Shown here: piece by piece, positions 30,332 to 40,118 of the stretch | Numbering within the stretch: position 1 is the stretch's first letter | Layout: each line of letters begins with the position of its first letter | NCBI GenBank assembly: GCA_041684965.1 | Contig: JAWLGR010000018.1 | Span: 1-64,000 of the forward strand | DNA length: 64,000 nt | Direction: 5' to 3' | Source: Mariniphaga sp041684965 | GTDB taxonomy: Bacteria > Bacteroidota > Bacteroidia > Bacteroidales > Prolixibacteraceae | Program-made: the position numbers and the translations under genes | The notes under the pieces: model-generated | Databases searched by the model: none | The model's input: only the letters and a program-made list of their open reading frames with translations | What the model was told of the DNA's origin: nothing

Positions 30332-33300
30332 ATGAAAGCATTGAAATTTGCACAAATAATGAGGGTGTTTTACTTATTCAGCTTTACGCTCTTTTTCCCA
30401 TTTATACTTTGTGCTCAGGATATTATCATTAACTCTACCAATGACTCAGTTTATGTATTTGACAATTTTGACATTATAGGATCACCCATTAATTCTGATA
30501 ATGGTACTTCAGGATTTGGATGGAATGAATCCTGGCAGGCACCTGCTTCCAATGGTACAGTAAGCTTTTCAGAATCAGGTTTATATTACCTCTCTGGTAT
30601 GGCAATTACTTCCACGGGAGGCCATGCGTATTCCGTATCTCCCTATGGTCAGGGAATAAGCCGTGATTTGCTTCATCCGGTAAAATTGGGAGAAAGTCCC
30701 ACTACATTCTATGTTTCTTTTCTGACACAAAAAGATGCCACAGGAAATTACAGGATTGACGGACTAACTTCCACTGGTGCTTCAGCAGGTTTTGCTATTG
30801 GAATAACTCCCGATGGACGTTTAAAGGTGAATGCTGGAAATACAGATGGATGGGGTGCTGTTACTACCCAATCTGAAGCCGGGGTGATAGAGGATAATGT
30901 GACATATTTTATAGTAGCACAATATACATATGAAAATTCCCAGGCGAGTGTTAAGGTCTCAGCCTTTAAGGAAGGAGATACCTTGCCTGTCAATGATGAT
31001 GCTTATAAATGGGACTACGAAGCAACCGGTGGCAGCCTTGCAACAAGTCTTCATTCTATCAGACTTGCGTTTTCAAAAGGGTTGGGTCGTATCGATGAAT
31101 TCAGGCTGGGATCAACCTGGGCGAGTGTCGTAACTCTGGATATTTCTGATCCTGTTCCTGAAATCGGAACTTATCGTTTTCCTGATTTTGACTGGGAGGA
31201 TTACCCGGATCAGTTTGCAGATGTGGCCAGCCCTGTCAGTTATGAAATTCAAATTGCATCAGATGAGCAATTTACTTCGCTGGTGGATCGCGATACGGTA
31301 TTGTTGTCACGGTATGTGCATGATGAGCCATTTAATACCGGCACCTACTTCTGGAGAACAAGGAGTATCACTTACGATGGTGAAGTATCGGCTTGGCAGG
31401 ATACTTTGTCATTTACTATTGAAGCGCCGGAGGAGATCATCACTGTTCCACCTCCAGCAGGAGATGAGGACTGCACTGTAAGTGTCCAGGCTTCTGTGGC
31501 TGCTGCAGAAGCATCTGCTGCTGCAGGCAAATCTGTTAGACTGGTGTTCCCGGCCGGGGACTACTATTTTGGGGAAAGCCTTGCAGGACCTGCGATCAGT
31601 TTCTCCGGCGTGAGAAATATCGAAATTGAAGGCAAAGGGGCCACGTTCCATTTTTCAAAAAGAAACCAAGGGCTTATTCATGCAGTTGCCTGTGAAAAAA
31701 TATCCATCAGTGGCATCAATGTGACTTATGCCAAGGGACTTTTAAGGGTGCAGGGACATGTAGTGTCCTTAGACCAAAACAACAAACAGGTTCTTGTTTC
31801 TATTGAAGATGGATCTCCGGGATTTGAAGAATCCAGCGCTCCTTACTTCGATATTTTTATTCTTTTGGATCCTGATATCAACGGACGTCTTAAAGACAAC
31901 TCATCCCATTTTTACAGGATGAGCAGTTACCAGAAAAATGCGGATGACACCTATACCGTACAAATAACCGATGGAGGAGATTTTTCAGATTGGGAGGTGG
32001 GGGATCGCTTTGTTTTTCATTTTAGAAGCGGTTCTACTTCGCATGTTGATTTTCCGGATTGCAAATCAGTTACAGCCCATAATATAACGACAGATGGTTG
32101 GGGATCAATGGGATTTGTATCAGTGAAAGGATCAAATTTTAATGTTCTGAACTGTAAAACAGAAATGCAGGAAGGCAAGTGGATGATGGGGAATGCTGAT
32201 GGTTTTCATGTCAGGGAACATGTCGTTGGACCATGGATCGAGGGTACAGAGATCCAGGCAACAGGTGATGATGGTCTGGCGTTTTATGCCCGTCCCATAG
32301 CAATGACTGATGTGCATCCCGGGGGCGATGAACGATCAGTGATTTGCACCAGTGAATTTTTCAATTTGGAACCAGGTGACGAGGTTTCATTTTATCAACC
32401 CACTGAGGGGAGAATATTGCTGGAAACTAGAGTTACCAGGGTGGTGGACCAGGGTGGATCATACCTTGCAGAATTTGCGGATACAATCCCGGGTGGGATC
32501 ATCTTGGGTAGTTCACTTGTAGATGTGACCCAGATATGGAACCGCTCGAAGTCTTGCGGGGAGTTTATGATTCGAAATTCAAAGTTTATAAACAATCGCA
32601 GGTATGCTAATGTGTTTAGATCCAAACGGGGTGTGGTTGAAAAAAACCTTTACCAGGGTGCCTCTACAAGGGCAATTTTATTTATTAATGAAACAGCAGT
32701 ACCCAATGGACTATATGCTTCAGAAATCATTCTTAGGAATAATACCGTGGAGGATTGTTCGTTTGATGGAGCTGGCACCCAGGCGCCTATTGCTTTCTAT
32801 TTTGAAGGCAGAGGATCGGCTGTTAAAAGTATTGGACCACGCAACATCCTAATCGAGGGCCATGTGATCAAAGATTGTCCCTCACCGGAGATTGAACTAG
32901 TCGGGGCCAGGAATGTGGTTATTCGGAACAATGTAGTGATCCTGTCTGATGCTGAGCAGGATCATGTGCGATTTACTGCCAACAGGTCACAAGAAATATT
33001 TTATACAACAGAGGTACATCCTGAAGAAAGCAAGTATGTTCAGGGGCGAGCGATACATCACATTCTTGCTTCTTCGGGAAGTAATGGTGCTATTGCTCCT
33101 ACAGGTAATCTTTCGCTGTTCGATGGTGACAGCGAAATATTTGCTTTCATTCCGGATCCCGGGTATGAAATAGATGACGTTCTGGTTGATGAGATATCGA
33201 AAGGAGCATTGGATAGCTATACTTTCAGCAATGTACAGACAAATCACAGCATTGAGGTAAGATTTCTGCCCATTGCCGGCATAAGTACGTTTGTACCTGA

Positions 33301-34270
33301 AGCCGATGCATACGTTCATGGAGGAAGCTATGCAAACCGTAATTTTGGAGAAGATGAGCGACTGGTTGTTAAAACATCAACGAATCCTGAATATACCAGG
33401 GAGAGCTACTTGCGATTCGACCTGTCGGGTATTCAAAATCCCATCAAATCAGCAAAACTTCAAATGAAACTCGCATCCATTGATGGGAGCCAGGCCAAAC
33501 ATAATCTGATGCACGTAGAGGATGACGGCTGGGGTGAGACGACCATTACCTGGTCAAATAAGCCTTCAGCAAGTGAGGTGGTAGCTACAAAGACCCCACC
33601 AGGACAGGGTGACTGGATTGAGTTTGATATCACAGGGGAAGCAGAGAGCGCCCGTACCAGTGATGGGAAGATGTCTCTTGCGCTGAAGGCTGATGCTTCC
33701 TCCGAAGTTCTGGCTATATACTATTCACGAGAGGCTGGGTCAGCAAATGCTCCGAGAATAATCCTTTCTGCTCCCGATTCTGTTCATTATACGATAACTG
33801 CTACTGCAGGAGACGGAGGAAGTATTTCACCTGATGGTGAAATAAGTGTTTTGGAAGGTGGTTCACAATTCTTCACTTTTATTGCAGATTCGGGTTATAA
33901 AGTAGAGAATGTAATGGTGAATGGCATATCGCAGGGGCCACTGGAGACGTATGAATTTACAAATATAAATGTGAACAGTACCATTCATGTTACTTTTAGT
34001 ATCGTGCAATCTGCAAAAGATGACACAATGATTCATTTGGGAAGAATTAGTGTTTACCCCAATCCAGCCAGAACAATGTGTACGGTACTGCTCAACAATA
34101 CCGAAAAGGCTGATCTTTATCTTTATGAAATTATGGGCAGGGTGGTTATGAGTAGGAAAGATATAGTAGGATCGTATTCATTTCCGGTAACCAATTTGCA
34201 ACCAGGCGTATATATTGTAAGGGTTAGTATCGGTGATGAATTCCAGGAGGAAATATTAATTGTACAATAA
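30332..34270 (+). CDS. Multidomain beta-helix protein with CBM96-like domain and T9SS tail
   Basis: The open frame begins at 30305, but the signal peptide fits a start at 30332 (used here) or 30359; it ends at LCAQ. Domains from the first ATG: LamG-like (~50-275), fibronectin-like FPDFDWEDYPDQF (~280-380), beta-helix (~390-910) with GNADGFHVREHVVGPWIEG and GDDGLAFYARP, an inserted barrel-like stretch and IWNRSKSCGEFMIRNSKF; a 'bacterial repeat' domain (~915-985), a CBM96/DNRLRE-like domain (EADAYVHGGSYANRNFGEDE, ~990-1158), a second bacterial repeat (~1160-1235) and a T9SS type A tail with SVYPNPARTM and LQPGVYIVRV. The helix resembles GH110. It is the largest of five paralogues and the only one with the extra C-terminal modules. 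Confidence 0.75.
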   Translation: MKALKFAQIMRVFYLFSFTLFFPFILCAQDIIINSTNDSVYVFDNFDIIGSPINSDNGTSGFGWNESWQAPASNGTVSFSESGLYYLSGMAITSTGGHAYSVSPYGQGISRDLLHPVKLGESPTTFYVSFLTQKDATGNYRIDGLTSTGASAGFAIGITPDGRLKVNAGNTDGWGAVTTQSEAGVIEDNVTYFIVAQYTYENSQASVKVSAFKEGDTLPVNDDAYKWDYEATGGSLATSLHSIRLAFSKGLGRIDEFRLGSTWASVVTLDISDPVPEIGTYRFPDFDWEDYPDQFADVASPVSYEIQIASDEQFTSLVDRDTVLLSRYVHDEPFNTGTYFWRTRSITYDGEVSAWQDTLSFTIEAPEEIITVPPPAGDEDCTVSVQASVAAAEASAAAGKSVRLVFPAGDYYFGESLAGPAISFSGVRNIEIEGKGATFHFSKRNQGLIHAVACEKISISGINVTYAKGLLRVQGHVVSLDQNNKQVLVSIEDGSPGFEESSAPYFDIFILLDPDINGRLKDNSSHFYRMSSYQKNADDTYTVQITDGGDFSDWEVGDRFVFHFRSGSTSHVDFPDCKSVTAHNITTDGWGSMGFVSVKGSNFNVLNCKTEMQEGKWMMGNADGFHVREHVVGPWIEGTEIQATGDDGLAFYARPIAMTDVHPGGDERSVICTSEFFNLEPGDEVSFYQPTEGRILLETRVTRVVDQGGSYLAEFADTIPGGIILGSSLVDVTQIWNRSKSCGEFMIRNSKFINNRRYANVFRSKRGVVEKNLYQGASTRAILFINETAVPNGLYASEIILRNNTVEDCSFDGAGTQAPIAFYFEGRGSAVKSIGPRNILIEGHVIKDCPSPEIELVGARNVVIRNNVVILSDAEQDHVRFTANRSQEIFYTTEVHPEESKYVQGRAIHHILASSGSNGAIAPTGNLSLFDGDSEIFAFIPDPGYEIDDVLVDEISKGALDSYTFSNVQTNHSIEVRFLPIAGISTFVPEADAYVHGGSYANRNFGEDERLVVKTSTNPEYTRESYLRFDLSGIQNPIKSAKLQMKLASIDGSQAKHNLMHVEDDGWGETTITWSNKPSASEVVATKTPPGQGDWIEFDITGEAESARTSDGKMSLALKADASSEVLAIYYSREAGSANAPRIILSAPDSVHYTITATAGDGGSISPDGEISVLEGGSQFFTFIADSGYKVENVMVNGISQGPLETYEFTNINVNSTIHVTFSIVQSAKDDTMIHLGRISVYPNPARTMCTVLLNNTEKADLYLYEIMGRVVMSRKDIVGSYSFPVTNLQPGVYIVRVSIGDEFQEEILIVQ

Positions 34271-34314
34271 TTCGCAGATACTAATTTGGAGATAAAATTT
34301 TTAAAAAAATAAGC

Positions 34315-36324
34315 ATGAAAAATTTATCAATAGTGCTAATCTCAATTTTTACCTGGTTCTTTCTAACAGGATGCAATCAGGGATCAAATGGAGTACAATC
34401 CGGTTCATATAAGTTCCCGGAATTCAATTGGGAGGATCATCCAGCTCAATTTGCAGATATGGCCAAACCAGTCAGCTATGAAATTCAAATAGCACAGGAC
34501 AAGTCATTTTCAGATATCATTGATCAGGATACGATTGCATTATCCCGTTATGTGCATGACCGGCCCTTTCAGGAGGGAACTTATTTCTGGCGCGTAAGGA
34601 GCATCACATTCGAAGGTGATGTTTTCGAATGGAGCAAGGTTACTTCATTTACCATTCAGCCGCCACAAGAAATTGTTACTGTTGAACGTCCCGAAGGTCA
34701 TGAAGACTGCACAGAAGCTGCTCAGTCTGCTGTTAAAAAGGCCGAAGATCTGGCTGGGTCTGGCAAAAGTGTGAGCCTTGTATTTCCGAAAGGTGTGTAT
34801 TATTTTGGAGAGGAGCTGTCAGGTGCGCTTATTCAGTTAAGCAATGTTAGTAATATTGAGATTGATGGAACCGGAACGACACTTCATTTCTCAAACAGAA
34901 AGCAGGGACTGATCAATGCAACCAACTGTGAAAATATTTCTATCAGTGGGTTTAATGTTACTTATCCTAAGGGGGTATTCAGGGTGCAGGGTTATATAGA
35001 TGCAGTGGAGCCGAAGACAAGAGAAGTTATTGTTTCCCTGGATAAGGACTCGCCGGACTTTACTGCATCTAGCAGTATTAAAAGCGATATCTTTATACTT
35101 CTTGACCCGGTCATTGACGGACGTCTGAAAGATTTTGCCTCCTCCTTTTACGCGATGGATAGTTATGAGAAGAATAGCGACGGAACCTATACGATACAGA
35201 TGAACGGTGGCGGAGACTTATCCGATTGGGAAGTAGGCGGACGTTTTGTGTACCACTTCAGAGGAGGCTCCGAAAATTTTGTTGATTTTCCGGAATCAAA
35301 AAATGTAACAGCATACAATCTTACCACCGACGGATGGGGTCAGATGGGATTTGTTTCGGTGAAGGGTTCCAACTATAATATTTTGCATTGTAACACAGTT
35401 ATGCAGGAAGGTAAATGGATGATGGGCAATGCCGATGGTGTTCATATACGGGAGCATGTAACCGGTCCGTGGATTGAAGGAACGCATATACAAGGATTAG
35501 GTGATGACGGTCTGGCATTGTATGCACGCCCGATGGTAATCGTTACTGCTGGTTATGAGGGGAATCCCAAAGCTGCTGTTTGCGATACGTTGTTTTTTAA
35601 TCTTGCGGCAGGTGATGAAGTCTCTTTTTTTGAACCGGGGCAAGGAGAAATTTTACTCGAAACTAATGTAATAAGTGTTCAAAAACGTGATGATGGAAGA
35701 TATCTGGTGCTTTTTTCTGATGATCTTCCCGAAGACATGATCACGGAAGAAGAATTGAAAAATGATGAGGAATATCGTCCACGTGCCGGTTCGGATGCTA
35801 CGGCAAACTTTGGAAAAGTTCAGGACAGAACGCAGATATGGAACCGATCCAAATCATGTGGAGAGTTTGTGATCCGCAACTCAAAATTCACAAATATACG
35901 TCGCTACGGAAGTGTATTCAGGGCAAAACGAGGCCTGATTGAAAACAATACATACAGATCTGCATCTGTGCGTGCGGTCAATTTCAGAAATGAAACCGAA
36001 TGGCCCAATGGATTGTATGCCTCTGAAATCATAATTCGTAGTAATTTAATTAAGGATTGTGGATTTGATGGTTCCGGAACCCATCCAGTGATATCTTTTA
36101 TCTTTGAACGACGTGGTGGGGGAGCTGTTCAAAGCATCGGACCCCGAAATTTACTGATCGATGATAATACATTTATAGATTGTCCTTCACCGGTTATTGA
36201 ACTGTATGCATTAGATAACGCAGTTATCAGAAATAATAAAAGAGTGGATGATAATGGACAATTTGAGCCTGTACAGTATAAAGCTACGCGATCAGAAAAA
36301 ATACAGTACATAGAAAATGATTGA
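34315..36324 (+). CDS. Beta-helix lipoprotein, GH110-like (copy A)
   Basis: A 669-residue lipoprotein: lipobox FFLTGC with cysteine at residue 20. Residues ~30-120 are the fibronectin-like domain (FPEFNWEDHPAQFADMAKP), then a right-handed beta-helix (~130-650). Key segments are GNADGVHIREHVTGPWIEG, GDDGLALYARP, an inserted barrel-like section and IWNRSKSCGEFVIRNSKF followed by NGLYASEIIIRSN. Alternating helix turns and the twin Asp match the GH28/GH110 catalytic geometry; the interrupted helix favours a GH110 relative, an exo-alpha-galactosidase family. Substrate unproven. Lipid anchoring contrasts with the T9SS-tailed paralogue immediately upstream. Large parts of the DNA are nearly identical to 40119-42128. 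Confidence 0.75.
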   Translation: MKNLSIVLISIFTWFFLTGCNQGSNGVQSGSYKFPEFNWEDHPAQFADMAKPVSYEIQIAQDKSFSDIIDQDTIALSRYVHDRPFQEGTYFWRVRSITFEGDVFEWSKVTSFTIQPPQEIVTVERPEGHEDCTEAAQSAVKKAEDLAGSGKSVSLVFPKGVYYFGEELSGALIQLSNVSNIEIDGTGTTLHFSNRKQGLINATNCENISISGFNVTYPKGVFRVQGYIDAVEPKTREVIVSLDKDSPDFTASSSIKSDIFILLDPVIDGRLKDFASSFYAMDSYEKNSDGTYTIQMNGGGDLSDWEVGGRFVYHFRGGSENFVDFPESKNVTAYNLTTDGWGQMGFVSVKGSNYNILHCNTVMQEGKWMMGNADGVHIREHVTGPWIEGTHIQGLGDDGLALYARPMVIVTAGYEGNPKAAVCDTLFFNLAAGDEVSFFEPGQGEILLETNVISVQKRDDGRYLVLFSDDLPEDMITEEELKNDEEYRPRAGSDATANFGKVQDRTQIWNRSKSCGEFVIRNSKFTNIRRYGSVFRAKRGLIENNTYRSASVRAVNFRNETEWPNGLYASEIIIRSNLIKDCGFDGSGTHPVISFIFERRGGGAVQSIGPRNLLIDDNTFIDCPSPVIELYALDNAVIRNNKRVDDNGQFEPVQYKATRSEKIQYIEND

Positions 36325-36326
36325 TA

Positions 36327-36575
36327 ATGAACAATAACAGTTTGGCCGATAACAGGACATCCACCGAGGAGAATATTGACCAGTTTCTTGTGTCATCCCA
36401 GACTAATAATTTGTTTGATCTGGTATTCCCCCTGAGACCCCCCTTTCAGATTGACGGAAATTTTGGTTACACTGCTGGTATTGCAGAGATATTGATTCAG
36501 AGTCATCAGGGTTTTATTGAATTGCTTCCTGCTTTGCAGTCCTTACTTCACTTGACGGTGAAGAAGGATTATTAA
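36327..36575 (+). pseudogene. GH95 C-terminal remnant
   Basis: A short open stretch just after the beta-helix gene encodes RPPFQIDGNFGYTAGIAEIL and then a HQGFIELLPAL segment, the catalytic-Asp region and following helix of GH95 (compare HPPFQIDGNFG at 17520 in the intact gene). About 80 residues remain of ~780, with no signal peptide or N-terminal domains, and the chain ends early after LLPALQS. A nominal ATG at 36321 overlaps the previous stop, but I regard this as the relic of a deleted GH95 gene, not a functional small protein. Confidence 0.8.
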
Positions 36576-36619
36576 GATACCGGGTAGTAGTAGGTTTTTA
36601 GATTTAATAAATCAGCAGT

Positions 36620-39600
36620 ATGAAAATTAAAATTGTAATTCTTTTAATTGGTTCTTTTGGTGGCATTCTTTCATCAGGAATTGCATCAACAAAAAATCAA
36701 CCTGGTGAAAACAACTCCAGCCATGTTGGAGAACGAAATATCACAGAAGATTGTTCCAATGAAACGGATATCAATCAACTTCGGGAAGAATTTTTGAAAT
36801 GGGAATTTGGTATGTTTCTTCATTTTAACATGGCTACTTTTCATGATGCTGCTCAATGGGCTTATGGGTATGAAGATCCGGCATTGCCTCCTGGAGATAA
36901 CACTGAGCTTTCTGAAGTGTGTGATAAAATCGGATCCAAATGGTTTTGTACAAGGGACGAAAACGCTTCAAATTTGTATTCGGCAGAAGAGATTGTTCAA
37001 ATGCTGACTGTGTCAAACAGCAGAAGCGCGAACTACCTGTTAAATGTTTCACCGGATAATACGGGCTTAATTCCTGAATACATGGTTCAGAGGTTACGAG
37101 AATTTCGGGAAATCGAGAACCATTCAATCCTTCTAAACGGCACCTGGAAATTATCTATGGATCCACCCAAAGACTTCTGGTTGAATCAAGTTGATTATCA
37201 AAGTTGGCCCGAAATACAAGTTCCGGGTGAGTGCCAAATGCAGGGGTTCCCCATAAAACACGACCAGCCTTTTGTGTACAAAACAAATTTTCAAGTTCCG
37301 GCAGACTATGAGGATAAAAAAATATTTATCAATTTTTACGGTGTATACAGTTATGCACGGGTTTGGGTTAATGGCCAATTTGTACGTGACCACCATGGTG
37401 GATTTACAGAGTGGAAATGTGATATAACCGATTTTGTCACCCCTGGTGCAGAGGCGATACTCACGGTTGAAGTAACCGATCGAATTGATGACATATCGTA
37501 TGCCAGTGGTTACGCAAAACATCAAATTGGAGGCATCCTTCGTGATGTTGAACTGCGGGCGATTCCCCGGCAACATTTTAACAAGCTATGGTACAAAACC
37601 GATCTGGATGAAAATTATCAGGATGCCGATCTTTCATTCTTTTATGAAATGACTGAGAATTCACCAGCCACTATGAAAATGGAACTGTTCGACAAGCATG
37701 GCAAATTGGTTGAAAGCGTGGTTCATGAAATAAACTCAGCTAATGGTAAGTTTGTGGTTCTGGTAAAAAATCCGGATAAATGGGATGCTGAACATCCCAA
37801 TTTATATTCTGCAAAAATTTCGCTGTCAGAAAATGGCAGGAAAACCATGACAAAATCGTTAAACATTGGTTTTCGGGAAGTGGTAGTGGATGGTAATAAA
37901 CTGCTGGTAAATGGAAAGCCGGTGAAACTCCGGGGCGCCAACCGGCATGATATTCATCCGACACTGGGCCGGACAACTACGCATGAATATGATAAAATAG
38001 ATGTTTTGCTTGCGAAAGAGGCCAATCTTAATTTTATACGCACTTCCCATTATCCACCATCAAAAGCTTTTCTGAATTACTGCGATCAATACGGGATTTA
38101 TGTGGAAGATGAAACAGCAGTTTGTTTTGTTGGTTCCCATCGTCTGGATGCTTACCAGCCGAAGGGGGCCACAGAGAACGATCCGATCTATACTGCCAGG
38201 TATCTTTCCCAATTGGAAGAAATGGTGACCAGCCACCGCAATCACCCCAGTATAATCATCTGGTCGATTGGCAATGAAAATGTATATGGAGAAAATTTTC
38301 TTCATTCCTATAATTGGGTTAAAGGAAATGATCAAACCCGTCCGGTAATATTCAGCTATCCCGGACATGTTCCCGACAGCCTTAAAGTTTACGATATTCT
38401 GAGTATGCACTACCCTAACTGGAAAGGTGACCGGACCCAATTGGGCATTTCCACCAAAGCTTTCAGCTATGATGAAATGCCCGCAATATTTGATGAATGG
38501 GCACATGTGGCATGCTATAACCACATTGAACTGAAGACCGATCCCAATGTGAGAAACTTTTGGGGTCAGAGCCTCGACAGCATGTGGACCTATTTGTTTG
38601 AAGCAGATGGTGGTTTGGGAGGCGCCATCTGGTGCTTTGTCGACGAAACATTTATGCTCCCGAAAGATTTGCCCGGATTTAACCAGTGGTGGGGAACCAT
38701 TAATCCCAACATCATTCATACAGATTATGCAGGTCCAACAGTGGGATACGGTGAATGGGGAATCGTGGATACCTGGCGAAGGAAAAAACCTGAGTTCTGG
38801 AATACCAAAAAAGCGTATTCACCCACAAAAATCTATCAAAACCAGATAATGGATTTCGTGCCCGGTGAAGATTTAAAAATTCCGGTTCACAACCGCTTTG
38901 ATCATACCAATTTCAATGAACTAAAGATTGAATGGAAGTATGGTTCTAATGGAGGACTAATAACAAACTGCTATCTTGAACCACATGCAAAAGGTGAATT
39001 GATAATACCGTCGCAGCAATGGAACGGATCCGAAAGCCTTCACCTGTCATTTTTTCAGAACGATACTTTTTTGGTTGATCGTTACATTATTCAACTGGGA
39101 TCAAAAAAAGTTGATTTACCTATGCCTGAAAAAGGGAGCCTCACCCTGGTCGAAACCGATGATATTCTGGAGTTTTCGGGAGAAAATATAACTTACCGGT
39201 TAAATAAAAATACAGGTCTGTTTGAGGACATATCCAAAAATGGAACGACGATCATTAAGAATGGGCCATTCATCAATCTAAAAATTCCGGTAAAAAAAGG
39301 AGGGAGCCATACCTATCTAGAAATATATGACTATGCTCAAAACTGGAAATGCACCGGATTTAAACATACATTGGAAGACGACATCGCAAAAATTGATTTA
39401 TTAGGGGAATATGACAGTATAAAAGCATCGTTCTCTATCACCTTTGACGGGATCGGAAATTTGAATGTGAATTACCAAATTTTTGAATCGCCTGTCGGAC
39501 AACCGATTCAGGAATCAGGTATTGTTTTCAATACAACCAAGGATTTCAGGGGACTTAGCTGGAGCCGCGATGCGTATTTTACCGGGCTTCCTGAAGGTCA

Positions 39601-39976
39601 CTTGGGTAGCAGTTCAGGAAACGTCGATCTAACAGAAAAAACCTTGATGAAATACAGGGAAAAACCCTTTCACAAGTGGAAACTTGACAGACAAAACTAT
39701 TATTATCACGGACCGGATACTATTCTTACTTACCCCAACATTGCCAGGGGAATGAAAGAGAATATCCGGAATTATTCTCTGAAAACCAACAAGGACATTG
39801 GAATAACCGTGATTTCAGACGGTATGCAGGCTGTACGATTTGACCATGTTAAAGGTAAATACAGGTTGTTTATAAACGATTTATGGGACTATCCTTCATT
39901 AGGCTGGGGCAATTATGTCAGAGAAATTAAAACAGAAAGTGAATCTGAAGGTACTGTAAGATTAAGTTTTAAATAG
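36620..39976 (+). CDS. GH2 beta-glycosidase with an N-terminal gutted GH29 fucosidase segment
   Basis: An 1118-residue exported protein, signal peptide ~1-22. Residues ~59-90 (FLKWEFGMFLHFNMATF, then AYGYEDPAL) are the start of a GH29 alpha-L-fucosidase; residues ~97-163 (SAEEIVQMLTVSNSRSANYL, LNVSPDNTGLIPE) are the end of the same catalytic domain. The ~250 residues between, with the nucleophile, are missing. From ~168 (LLNGTWKLSMDPP) a complete GH2 follows: sugar-binding domain, immunoglobulin-like domain, (beta/alpha)8 barrel with KLRGANRHDIHP, acid/base Glu553 in WSIGNEN and nucleophile Glu626 in IFDEWAH, then C-terminal beta domains. The GH2 part looks active (beta-galactosidase or related); the GH29 part cannot be. 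No stop separates them. Confidence 0.85.
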   Translation: MKIKIVILLIGSFGGILSSGIASTKNQPGENNSSHVGERNITEDCSNETDINQLREEFLKWEFGMFLHFNMATFHDAAQWAYGYEDPALPPGDNTELSEVCDKIGSKWFCTRDENASNLYSAEEIVQMLTVSNSRSANYLLNVSPDNTGLIPEYMVQRLREFREIENHSILLNGTWKLSMDPPKDFWLNQVDYQSWPEIQVPGECQMQGFPIKHDQPFVYKTNFQVPADYEDKKIFINFYGVYSYARVWVNGQFVRDHHGGFTEWKCDITDFVTPGAEAILTVEVTDRIDDISYASGYAKHQIGGILRDVELRAIPRQHFNKLWYKTDLDENYQDADLSFFYEMTENSPATMKMELFDKHGKLVESVVHEINSANGKFVVLVKNPDKWDAEHPNLYSAKISLSENGRKTMTKSLNIGFREVVVDGNKLLVNGKPVKLRGANRHDIHPTLGRTTTHEYDKIDVLLAKEANLNFIRTSHYPPSKAFLNYCDQYGIYVEDETAVCFVGSHRLDAYQPKGATENDPIYTARYLSQLEEMVTSHRNHPSIIIWSIGNENVYGENFLHSYNWVKGNDQTRPVIFSYPGHVPDSLKVYDILSMHYPNWKGDRTQLGISTKAFSYDEMPAIFDEWAHVACYNHIELKTDPNVRNFWGQSLDSMWTYLFEADGGLGGAIWCFVDETFMLPKDLPGFNQWWGTINPNIIHTDYAGPTVGYGEWGIVDTWRRKKPEFWNTKKAYSPTKIYQNQIMDFVPGEDLKIPVHNRFDHTNFNELKIEWKYGSNGGLITNCYLEPHAKGELIIPSQQWNGSESLHLSFFQNDTFLVDRYIIQLGSKKVDLPMPEKGSLTLVETDDILEFSGENITYRLNKNTGLFEDISKNGTTIIKNGPFINLKIPVKKGGSHTYLEIYDYAQNWKCTGFKHTLEDDIAKIDLLGEYDSIKASFSITFDGIGNLNVNYQIFESPVGQPIQESGIVFNTTKDFRGLSWSRDAYFTGLPEGHLGSSSGNVDLTEKTLMKYREKPFHKWKLDRQNYYYHGPDTILTYPNIARGMKENIRNYSLKTNKDIGITVISDGMQAVRFDHVKGKYRLFINDLWDYPSLGWGNYVREIKTESESEGTVRLSFK

Positions 39977-40046
39977 AATAAATATGAAGCATCTTAAGAA
40001 GTTGGAAAGCCGGTTTTTAAAAGTTTCGGATATGTTATTGGGAATT

Positions 40047-40070
40047 AGAAACGTTACCGGTACCGTTTCT
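40047..40070. promoter_or_regulatory. Near-perfect 24-bp palindrome, operator-like
   Basis: The arms agaaacgttacc and ggtaccgtttct are inverted with one mismatch. The sequence shares the gaaacg/ttaccg elements of the sites at 227, 48180 and 50821. It lies 48 bp before the preferred ATG (40119) of the beta-helix lipoprotein gene and inside the longer open frame that begins at 39984, which argues that translation starts at 40119. The TTG and -7 spacing seen at the other three sites is not reproduced here. Confidence 0.6.
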
Positions 40071-40118
40071 GAAATCACAGTTATACTTTTTGATAAAATT
40101 AATATAAAACCAAAAAAC

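Noticed and set aside
36321..36575. Functional 84-residue protein
   Set aside because: Its only recognisable content is the GH95 catalytic-Asp segment; without the rest of the barrel it cannot be a GH95 enzyme, and there is no signal peptide.
38060..38719. 219-codon open frame on the minus strand
   Set aside because: It is an antisense shadow of the GH2 catalytic barrel, whose residues are clearly under constraint on the + strand.
39984..40118. N-terminal extension of beta-helix copy B
   Set aside because: The added 45 residues contain no signal, have no counterpart in copy A, and cover an operator-like palindrome. A clean lipoprotein signal starts at 40119.
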